Part shown: in pieces, positions 50,535 to 64,000 of the stretch
Layout: each line of letters starts with the position of its first letter
How positions within the stretch are numbered: position 1 is the first letter of the stretch
Source: Anisakis pegreffii
Lineage: Eukaryota; Nematoda; Chromadorea; Rhabditida; Anisakidae
DNA: 64,000 nt
Direction of reading: 5' to 3'
NCBI GenBank assembly: GCA_035041965.1
Contig: JAPYMA010000530.1
Location: 1 to 64,000 of the forward strand
Translations under genes and position numbers: made by a program
Notes under the pieces: model-generated
Told to the model about the DNA's origin: nothing
What the model saw: only the letters and a program-made list of their open reading frames with translations
Databases searched by the model: none

Positions 50535-53111
50535 CGAAGGCTCGGAGATACTACTCATGATCCGAACAATAAAGAACCACGATGTGGAGGCTATGCGCTC
50601 GTGGTCATTTGAAGAGTCGTTTGGTGCACGCTTTTGCAATGAAGCGTTGCTGAGTTGAAATGCTCTATGACTAGATATCAAAATTTTCGACACATTCCCG
50701 CATGGAACAGTGGATAGGTGGAACTGCATGCCTCTCGTTGTGACTAATTCATAAATACGAACATCCCCTCTAGATATTTACTATGTGATTCAGCATCGTC
50801 AGAGCAGCAAGAGTTGTTCAGCATCCAGCACGTAGTGGTTTTGAACAGTTTGAAACAAATAAAAAGGTACTAATAACATGTTAATAACTTGATCATTTCA
50901 ACACATAATTTTTAGAAAAACTCTGTTCCCCTGGTAAGGAAGCATTGATATCAAGACCTAGCATTGGATTTTTTTTCATATCTGTATTACAGTATTCATG
51001 TTGTTATGGACTGCATGAATACTGTACTCACAGCTATCAGATGCTTTAAGTCGCGTGCCTGATTCTAAATTGCACCATGTCCTCGTTGAGGTGATAGAAG
51101 TGGGAAAAGTCACGTAATTTCACCATCAGATCTGTAATTACAGTATTCGCGTAGATGTGGACGATCAACGCTTGAAAGTCAACGCTCAGTGAGAATTTAT
51201 ATACATTTCTATCAGATGAAAATGTTTCCAAATAGCGAAGTAAAAAGACTTGCAGTCTTTAGAACATGCAGTTGAATTAACAGATGGAATATTGAAGCCG
51301 AACAAATCGCGTGGGAGGAAACGACTCAAAATTTCTGTTGAACTTTGTTGCTCTTGGTTCTTATCAGAAAATGCGATTATCTCTGTTAGTCTACTTAGAA
51401 ATTCATCCAGATGAGCGTGATATAAACCATTGAAGAGCAGAATAATCAGTTGAAGATTTAATGAAATGTTATTTAAAAGTTCATCGAGCTGTCGTTAATC
51501 ATGTCATTCGTCCAATTTGCGTATATTTCCTTGACCATTCATCAGAGATAGGTGGCAAATAACAGAAATGACTGCATGTGAATGAGATGCGGATGACTAA
51601 GGCTTGCTTCAAGATGGACATACTATCAAAATTCACACAAATTGACCTGTTTTATCAAATCCCGAGATTCCTGGATTTTTCAAAACTCAAATCTCGGAAC
51701 TGGGATCAGAACTGAGATCCCGGGATCCCGTACAAACCGTGGTTGGAAGTTGAGTATTCAATCATACATTAAATGCATGCTATAAGTACACCACTAGCAT
51801 TCCGTCTGGAGAGAATCTGAGGAGCCCGATGGTGTAGAGAAACCAGCATGTTACTGGGCAAACCTGGGAAGGCCGATCGTTTGAGGATTGTGATTTGATC
51901 AGTGGGGATGCAATGTATCAGAGCGAGCGTTGCTGAGTAACTGAGACACTTTCAGAAAATCAGCTGTTTCTCTAAAAGTAAGCAAAATTGCCCAACCACA
52001 TACACACTTTTCTGAAACTAGAGAAACTGAAGAAGCGGCCATGTTGCCGGGTATACTTCAGGACAGCGATAGTTTGAAGGTAGTGACCCTGATACTGCTA
52101 AATTAATGAACAAACTGATCAGCCAAAATAGTGTGTTGAAATGAGGGCTCAACTTGTAATTTCTCATGTGGAAACCAGCAATAAGCTAGAAAGCTGAATA
52201 GTTCATTTTTTTGGATAAAATTTCATGACGTTAAATGTATGAGAAGAACACTGGCGGATATAATTCAGGCTAAAATAAACCTGTTGCATCAGTGCTGACA
52301 AACAAGTTCAACAATGAGTGATTCATCTCATTGTGGCAGCAGCCATATGGATGATTTTAAATATTGGAATAATTGCGGATGAGAGTCGAATGAATGATGC
52401 TTTGTGATCGTCGTGTACTTCATCGAGTTAATTATTCTGCGCAAACATTAGCGCATAAATGCTTCATTCGAATATTCTCCAATGAAAAATATTATCGAAT
52501 GATTTGACTCACAGCATTTGCAATGAAAACAACACATTCAAAAAATTTATATCTGTCTCACTTGAGTGAAACATGAGAAAAGAAACTCTTTCATTGAAAA
52601 AACGCAACAAAACAAATCAAAAACAATAAAACACAACCGGAATACCATTTTAACTGGGCAAATGAGTCGAATGTTCCGCGAGACAAATCAATGAAATGTT
52701 CAATTATTTTGAGTATCTATCGAATTATCAGCGAATGAGCGTTATGCTATCTAGACAAACTTTTAAGATTCACCGAAAGAGTATTTTGGATTTCCAGATA
52801 TTGTTTTCTGACATTTTTTAAATTGACATCTTGACATTTCAAAATTTCAAATTCTTACGTTCGAATTGACAGTTAAAACGAAGTACTTTGGATCGCTACA
52901 TAATTCCAAAACGTCTTCTGAAATGTTTCCATCGGAATAAACGACTTTTCAAAAAAGTATAACATTTGATGCTAGCAAGAAAACTCTTAATGCATAAGAG
53001 ATAGACGAATTAAGCGAATTAATACGGTCAGAGGTTTTCTTCGTCAAATATAATTTACACTTAAAGAATTATACATACATTTAATATATTCTGATTCGAT
53101 GTGGGTTTCAA
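50535..53111. other. Intergenic region downstream of the Ly6-like gene
   Basis: No gene is supported. It contains a palindrome cluster at 51662-51730. The minus-strand frames at 50532-50729 and 51046-51231 have no family features or splice context. The 3' UTR of the Ly6-like gene must end near 53100. Confidence 0.5.
51662..51730. repeat. Cluster of overlapping palindromes
   Basis: CCGAGATT (51662-51669) pairs with AATCTCGG (51690-51697), and GGGATC (51702-51707) pairs with GATCCC (51716-51721). The last two palindromes, GATCCCGGGATC (51716-51727) and CGGGATCCCG (51721-51730), overlap. The stretch is GC-richer than its surroundings, consistent with the core of a foldback or miniature transposon. 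Confidence 0.6.
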
Positions 53112-54630
53112 TCAAGCATGAAATCGATAGAGTAAAATGATGAAAAATGAAGCGATCAACGGTAACGGTAATGATGAGGATATTAATCTGTTGGCTGAAT
53201 TACACAATTGGCCTGAACAACAGCAAATGTAGCCGAGATTTGGGATGGATTGACACGATTCGAATATCCGATACGACTGACATATTGATGAGATGCCAGT
53301 GCCATCACAATATCGCACCTGAAATATTCGAGCAGTAATCCCACGAAACGAATTATCATTTCCATGAACTATCATCACTATCTGAATATGGCTCATAAAT
53401 TTATGTTGGATGAATGAATCGCCATTTAGCATCGAATGAGTCGTGAATCGTCAATGAATTGTGAATTTCACAAAAAGTTGTCACCAAGAAATCAGTGTCT
53501 CGGCAATCCTAGCATGTCAGTTCGACTAAACGGCGATGTTATGACTTCAAAAATACTGTCGGTGAATTCATGACTCCAAATTTTTCACGTTATTAACTTC
53601 TCCTTTCAGCGAACACATTTTCAACTCGACTGTCTACCTGTTTTAAAAATTGCGGATATTTTTCATATTCCTCTTGGTACTTCAGCAGACTGCAGCGATA
53701 TTCTGATGTTTTATTCACGAATCATAAGCCAACTGCCAGTTAATGTGTGATTCATTCGGGCTGCATTTCCTGTTATGCTCAGTGTTGTTATATGTAATAC
53801 AGTCTGTTCACTGAATACAGTACGGATCACGAATAACCTTTACCAGCATTCGGTGTGCACCCTAATCGAATGCGTGGTCTCATATGCCAAGACTATCAAG
53901 TAGCCCGCATAAAGGTGTGTCAATTCAAAGTCGTTAATTTATGCGAAGTGGATTTTCGTTGTGTGACCTACGATACACGGCTGACATGAGCATAACTGTG
54001 CATTATGCATTTATAAATCCCTGATCAGTTATTCATATTTTGCTACATTCAACTGATGAATTCACAGTTGTCTTCAACAAAGTAGCTCATCATATCGAAA
54101 ATTATGTTCTTACCATCATAATATTTATACGGGTTCTTTGACTTTCTGAAGGAGGCAATCTTTTCATTATTTCATACGAAGATTTCGAGTGATGATGAGA
54201 AAATTCTTCGACGTAGACGAAATTCTCAATCCAATGAGAATTTCGTCCACGTCAGAATTCCAACAATGAGAAATTAGTTCAATGAGTTTTCCTGATTTCA
54301 GTTTCTGTAGAATGTGGAAAGCTTGAATCAACTTTTACGCATGCATGGGATAAAAGGAATACCAATTTCAATAGAACATAAGGAATCTTCCACTCAAATG
54401 CATCCTTGAGCCATCTCAATCAAGATTCTGTTTGTATTATTCACAAAGAGAAAGGCATTTCAATCACGAAGCAATGAGATTGAACTAACCGTATCAAAAC
54501 CGAGCGTTTGCTTAATACAACTTATGCTCGGGCACTCGATAATTTGAAGTTGACTTCCAGAATAACACTGAATTGCATTCGTGATCGTTAGTGCTATTAG
54601 AAAACAGATAATACGAATCAGCAATATCAT
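53112..54630 (-). CDS. Ly6/uPAR-like small secreted, probably GPI-anchored protein
   Basis: Two exons, 54630-54490 and 53318-53112, joined in phase 0, 115 aa. Residues 1-20 are a hydrophobic signal peptide (MILLIRIICFLIALTITNAI), so the mature protein starts near QCY. Cysteines follow the three-finger pattern: QCYSG, IECPSISC, RYCDG, SICQSY, ESC, and YICCC leading to the hallmark LCN. After LCNSANR a hydrophobic C-terminus (LPLPLIASFFIILLY) fits a GPI attachment signal, with N or S as the likely cleavage site. Nematode relatives sit on the outer cell surface and include modulators of neuronal receptors and thermotolerance proteins; the role of this one is not predictable. The intron (53319-54489) carries a tight hairpin. 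No clear AATAAA was seen after the stop. Confidence 0.85.
54202..54259. ncRNA. Intronic hairpin, 24 base pairs with an 8-base loop
   Basis: The inner arms GACGTAGACGAAATTCTC (54210-54227) and GAGAATTTCGTCCACGTC (54236-54253) pair at 17 of 18 positions around the loop AATCCAAT. After a 2-base bulge the stem continues with AATTCT/AGAATT. It lies inside the intron of the Ly6-like gene. The shape resembles a short small-RNA precursor, but expression is unknown and a transposon palindrome is equally possible. The structure is certain; the ncRNA call is speculative. Confidence 0.35.
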
Positions 54631-57600
54631 AGCAGTGCACAGTCTGAAATTATGGTCCAGATTAGTGACTAGATTAATGCCTCTGAGAATGAGAATAACG
54701 GTTAATGTTAAGCTTACAGTTCAAAACGATAATCTTTGGTATTAGAGGAGAAAACGCATGTGAATCGAGACGGAGAACAATTGATACACGTCTTCATGCA
54801 TACACAACTTTGAGCAGTACTCGAGTCTTGAATTCACGTAATTACGAAACCCTAAATGATCATCTTAATCGACTATTTAGTAAAATTTTATGGCGATCAT
54901 CACAAAAGTACACCAAATTATGACAATTCATATCATCGATGCTCATACTATTTTATTTTTAGTTTATCGCTAACGCCACCACTTTTAATGACTGAATAAT
55001 TTGAACGAAACTATTAAATGTTGGATGGATTATCATAGTATAGTTTTGATTATTCACTCGATTCAGGAAAAAATGAGGTTAAGAAATTACGCCACGAAAT
55101 GATCAAAACTATACGGATCACATTGATTATAACAACAATTAACAACAGATAAATGCAGTGGTCAGCAATTTGCATTGAAACTTCATGTGAAGCGGCGACT
55201 ACGTAAGGTACATTCGAGAAATCTGATCGTATATTTACTAAATGATGAGTGATTGGTCAAAAGATTGAGTACAGATCACATCATTGAGCTGCGATTTTAA
55301 AATTAATATTCATAAAAGAATATAGTTGAATAAGCACTTGTATTAGACGATGCATTGCATTCATAAAGCTGTATCTAGTATGAGTATGTTGCAAGGGTTG
55401 CAAATCCACTCAGCAATAAATCCTATTGGATGGACCTCACTTATCGCTATTGCTGTCTCCTCAAATCCCGAATCGCAGCTCAATGATGTTGTTAGCCTAC
55501 TCGAATGAACGACTCAAATTGAATTACCGATACCACAAGGAAATGAATGAAACGAATTGAAAACGTTAAAAGGACCAGCAATGCTTTGTATGCGGCTATA
55601 CGATCGCGAATTTTGTCACTATTATGGGTGATGTACATGCTTTCAGATTTCTAAGAAGCGATTACCAAAACGGAGCTTATGATAAATGAGTGATAAAATT
55701 TCTGAATGATGATGCTTTAGAAAAAGTGATCATTGGCACTCTCTAAAAGTGCTCTTTGCACAATAAACGAATTGAAACCAACGCGGAATTATTCGGTAAT
55801 TGTAAGAGTTCAGAAGGAAGAGCTGAAGCGGCCTGATGAAAAATCAAAACTTCAGTGAGAAGCTGCGAAATTCAAAAAAACATAACTTACTGAAACATAC
55901 ATATGAGGGTAATAGGAATGAATTTTCTCCATTGAAATTCATTTAATGAGCGAACACTTCTAAGGTGCTTAAATCATAGTTTCAAGGATATTTGTCGAAG
56001 AACGACTAACCGAGTGTTCTTAAACCTGATGCGAACATAATAGACAAACGAAACAACTTGCGAATGAATGCAGTGACAGTCATTTAATCGAGTGCTTGTT
56101 TCGAGCATTCAGTAAACTGGACATAGACGCAATATGAAATATTCGAATAAGAAAGTTATAATAACCGTTAACGAATTATTAGCTCTAAATATTCACATTC
56201 TGTTTGTTAATCAGATCGTGTGAAGAATATGAATCAGTGATGAAACTGAGTTGAATTTTATTCATTGCTTGAAATTTCTGCCCGAAAAGAAATAAGACGA
56301 ACTTCTCCGTAACGGTTGCGCCTGATAAATGGCGAACTTTTCGGAAAAATCCCAATAGTATCAGTGGATTTATCAAAAACCTTACACAGCAATGAAAGCA
56401 TTACTGTATGAATATCCTTATGAAACCTGTAAAAGACGAATGAAATCATTTCAGCGAATTCACTTATTTACTTGTAATAAATGGAAACGAAAACTTATTT
56501 ACTCGTAATCAAACAATTTAAGCAACGGTTCTAATTTTGAACTGTAATTCATTTCATTAGGTCCGTCCATAAATTTCAACGGATCAGTGCAATCCTGATC
56601 TTAAAGTTGGCAACAGTTGATGTGTCAAAAATAACAACGACAAAAGGGACAAACATCTTATGAACATCTTAAGTCATTTAATTTTGCGATAACGTAATTC
56701 ATATAACCATGTGAAATATGAAATATGCCGACTAATAGTTTTCACGAATCTTCAAATGTCATACAATAATTAAGCGATAAGCGAGCAGAGCAGGTGATCA
56801 GCGATCATATGTGATAAGATCATAAGTCACTAGATCGCACAGCTCAGCACCTACCACATGGCAAAAGGGCATGAGATTCTACAAATGGAGAGCCACTCTT
56901 CAGGATGTGAATGAACGTTAACATAGATTACGTGCACCTAAATTTTGCTATGGAAGTGGTTGGTCATGAAAATAGAGGTTATGTGGTGGGAGGAATAAAA
57001 TGAAATGATGAGTTATTGAATATGGAGATTAGTAAGGGAATGACGAATGCTAAATTGAGGCAGGCGTGTTTCATACAACATTCATGAACGTACACAAATC
57101 CGTTGTATATCATTCAGCGATGATCGAAATCTCACCGTTCATTTTACAATGCATGATCAATGCCATTACAGTTATTATTGTCGTTTATTATTATCATTGA
57201 TTACTAGTAAATGAACTATTATTATGAGCATCATGCATTGTTAGATGCTCATTATGATTGCGAACGACTGTTACCTCAGTGTTTAAATGATTTAGTGACT
57301 CATCATAATCGATTGCACGTATCAACAACGGTAGTCATCACATACAAGAGTACACCAAATGCAGAAACAAATGATATCCGCTATTCATAAATCTCATGCA
57401 AACCCCAAAATCCTCGTATAATCTCAATTGTTCCAACCAAATAATTCATCTTCAATCTATCACTATGAATCACAGCATAAATCTACACAAATGATCCAAA
57501 TTATTACGAAACCAGTTATATTTCAATTTTGTCCCAACTCTCATCGACATTAAATCACCAGTTGATTCCAAGTAATGCTCAATACGTTAAACACTATTTT

Positions 57601-59346
57601 GGAACAGTTTATAAAACGTACAATTCTCATGGATGATATGCGTCAGTTTAGTGAATATGTGATGGAAATGAAAACACTGAAACGATAATGATCGGTATTC
57701 TAGATGGACGATTAAGTGAATCGTATCGTAACTTTCCCTACTGAATATTTTTAAAATTTGGAAAGGGTGAGCGTCGTTTAATGAATTATTTAAGACTTGT
57801 CTATCAAAGGCAAGTATTGTTCAAATGCTCAGCAAGTACTCACAATCAGAAAGTTCTCGTCTAGAAATGCATAGAGCAGATGGATTTACCGAGATTTCAT
57901 CTGCATCAACTTCTTAATAAGATCTGCTTTCCTTTCAGGACGCTAGCCTGAAAAGAAAATTAGAACCTTTGGTTGTTTTGCACTTATTTGGACTCATTTA
58001 ATCGGACTTATTTGCGCTAAACAAAGCAATATCAGCGCATAAGTGTTGACTCGGTCATTGAGTGCCATTGATCATGCATTCACAATAACAGAGCATCTCA
58101 TCCTTAACAGCGTTTCTGACTTAATATTATTCACATTTTGAACGACTCCAATCTGTCTGAATGTCATTGAAAACAGATGCAAGCCACAAACAATTACGTG
58201 CATGGCAGATGTTTCTCATTAACGACAAACAGCCATAATTTCGAAGTAATCTAAGAATACGGCTTCAAAGAGAATCTCCTTGATCATTACGGTTTCTTAG
58301 AAGCTTTTCAAACAACGCCTTTGTCTTCAAAATTTACTGCACCACAAAAAATTTCTCCATCCAAGCATACGTTTTCGTTGAAGTTCTTTGATTAAGGCGT
58401 CAACATCGCTTAAAATTTTAAATTTCATCTTGGAAATGTCATATCACTGCTGATGATGAGCATCGCTCCAGATGCATCACATGTCTCGTAAGCACAAAAA
58501 GGGCTGGTCTTCTTGTTGTAATTGACCGGGGTAAAGATGAAACCGAACGGATGAAACTAGGCAATGATGAAGATAGCAGTTGTCGTTACAGCTGTGGCAA
58601 TGATGACATAAAGATTCCAGCCTATTATCTGATTGATTACAATTCAGAGCGAGTGCACGCAACGGAAGTAGTAAAACATCAAATTATGACTTATTATTGT
58701 ACGGCCATCCACATTATCGAGTAATTTTCTCAGTAAGCAACAGCAATGAATAATCGAGCACGATTTTATGGCCTTGAGCAGGATCGTTTTCTTTTCCCAT
58801 CCACTCGCTCGATTCGATGCACGCATACACCACCATATTTAGAAGTGTATGTACGTCTTTAAGTATATCCCACCAAATACCCAATTAAAATACCTCGCCT
58901 CTGCTATGACAGAACCTATACCCTAATCAACTCATAAAACATCGATTTTGACAGCTTGTCACTTCAAATTCTCCCTCATCATTGTTATTTCGTTCTTATA
59001 ATGAGCACATCCTCTAATTAATCAACATCCAAATTTCGTTCTTATGACATCAGCAGTTTCCGTTCACTGAAGTGGACTTGACAATGGAGCAGATAAAAGC
59101 GAGTTTGAATGCATCATTTCGTCATATTTGCTGTGAAGGTATTTATTAGATGCAGATGCATGAGATTCAAATTACAGGTTACACGATGAGCAAGGATGAA
59201 TGCGAAACGATAAAAACTGTTCTGAAGGATATCAAACAGTGAATGCATCCAAAATGAGGACCAACAGCAAAATAAAATTCTACATTAAAGGGCAAAATAA
59301 TCAACTAAACAATTTATTTCTGACCATTCATTTATATGATAAGTCT
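54631..59346. other. Intergenic region, AT-rich
   Basis: No phase-consistent gene was found. The start of this interval is the likely promoter of the Ly6-like gene. At 58477-58640 (-) an open stretch encodes a membrane-helix-like peptide (VIIATAVTTTAIFIIA), then TAG, then another open stretch (FHPFGFIFTPVNYNKK). It may be a decayed or mis-framed exon. The open frames at 56185-56449 and 58644-58826 (-) have no recognisable features. Confidence 0.45.
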
Positions 59347-59506
59347 CAAGTGAGAACAATTCTCGTCGATATTAATGCACTGCTTCTTTTCAAATTTGAA
59401 TTGTCATTCGTTCATTTTTCAATAATTTCTCAATAGCAGAATTTTCGATTCATTTCCTTTTATCAGCACACAGTGCATTAATATCGACGACAATTGTTTT
59501 CACTTG
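59347..59506. repeat. Long inverted repeat, 36-bp arms, 88-bp spacer
   Basis: The left arm (59347-59382, starting CAAGTGAGAACAATT and ending AATGCACTG) is complementary to 59471-59506 with 2 mismatches in 36. The spacer is AT-rich and contains no gene. It fits a miniature transposon or another source of hairpin RNA. No target-site duplication was identified. Confidence 0.85.
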
Positions 59507-60436
59507 CGTACAATTCGCAAACAATTCCATGAAAAGGTGCATCATATGTATTATAACTGTATGTTCAAGCCTTTACGGGAATGAATTTATAACCACACAA
59601 ATATTTGTAGATTTTTGTGGATCCGTAACAAACAAATATGACAGAATATAATGGCGAATGAGAGCAAATTTGCATTCGTGAAAAGGCTGCTGTTAACTCA
59701 TTGACACAATTTCATCGGCAACAATTTTCTTTTGAAAGTTCCAGTGAGCGCTTTGTAGAGATTACCACTCGTGAATGCTGAGAGTAGATTATTCATCGGG
59801 TGAAATTGTGTCGCTCGGTGTGTTCTGTTGTGACTTTTTGAGAGTTTTATACACATTAGAAAATCTTCTTATGATTTGTATCACCGATGAGAGTTGTTCT
59901 TATGAGGTAGTTCTCTTTGAACAATTGATTGACTTGCTTGCACACATTCAGTCACACGGATTTATCATTTTTAAGAGATGAGAACCAATTACTTGTTGAA
60001 CTGTGTGTCCATTGAACCAAATGGAGTCAACAAGCACAATTACAACACTCACTTGAAATTTCTAAAAACGCTTAGATTCATGTAATAACGATTACAGAAA
60101 CATAAACGACGATGTGATAAACTCAGAAAGTACACGTCTCGAAAAATCTATGGATTTTTGCAAAACCGAGCAATACGATCAGATACCTTCTGACGCCACA
60201 GAAAGTGTAATTTCCGCAATACTGCTTTTGCTATGGATTAAGATTGTTAGTACTGTAAATGAAATCAGTTCAGAAGAACATCTTGGATCAAAATAACAAA
60301 GGCGAGAGACAGTTATGTGATGACAACAATAAAACTAAGCTAAAAACGCATAAAATTTAATCGGAGATAAAATATGGATCAGAAAGTCTATGCGATAGCG
60401 CATTGGGTGATTAAGCGATCGTTTGGTACGAGTACT
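59507..60436. other. Downstream region of the TTLL9-like gene
   Basis: Contains no supported gene. The plus-strand frames 59775-59981 and 60114-60296 lack splice context and family features. The 3' UTR of the TTLL9-like gene should lie just below 60437. Confidence 0.5.

Positions 60437-64000
<3,564 letters not shown>

Overview
The window is eukaryotic: an AT-rich, animal-type locus whose genes are cut into short exons by mostly small introns, with many TTTCAG-type 3' splice sites. The protein families and their nematode-like forms (a dhs-22-like dehydrogenase, a small Ly6-like GPI protein, a TTLL9-type ligase) point to a nematode, possibly a parasitic one. This is inference; no rRNA, tRNA or spliced-leader gene was found. 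No prokaryotic features are present.

Layout. 1-11388 has no gene I can support, only microsatellites and one MITE-like palindrome. 11389-19985 (+) is an 11-exon MIF4G-domain gene of the CTIF/MIF4GD translation-factor family. 22651-27598 (-) is a 12-exon PLP enzyme of the ACC-synthase-like (ACCS) family, tail-to-tail with the first gene. 28900-29226 (+) is a weak small-gene candidate. 29844-33358 (+) is an 8-exon membrane-anchored short-chain dehydrogenase. It is tail-to-tail with a 3-exon small membrane protein at 34084-34910 (-). 36540-37905 holds about 3.4 copies of a 405-bp tandem repeat. 41061-48355 is a satellite array of about 18.8 copies of a 388-bp unit with both edges in view, and each unit carries a long imperfect hairpin. 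53112-54630 (-) is a two-exon Ly6-like gene whose intron contains a compact hairpin. 60437-64000 (-) is the 3' part of a TTLL9-like polyglutamylase gene that runs off the right edge.

I assembled the gene models by hand from splice sites, reading phase and family alignment from memory. In every recognised gene all junctions keep phase, which is strong internal support. First exons are the least certain parts: the CTIF-like exon 1/2 join and the ACCS start codon.

The genes show no operon-like organisation and no shared pathway. The most unusual parts are the 388-bp satellite, whose interior units carry a base that perfects the hairpin stem while edge units keep a wobble base, the ACCS-like enzyme with a changed PLP-lysine motif and a GC-AG intron, and three well-formed inverted repeats outside the arrays.
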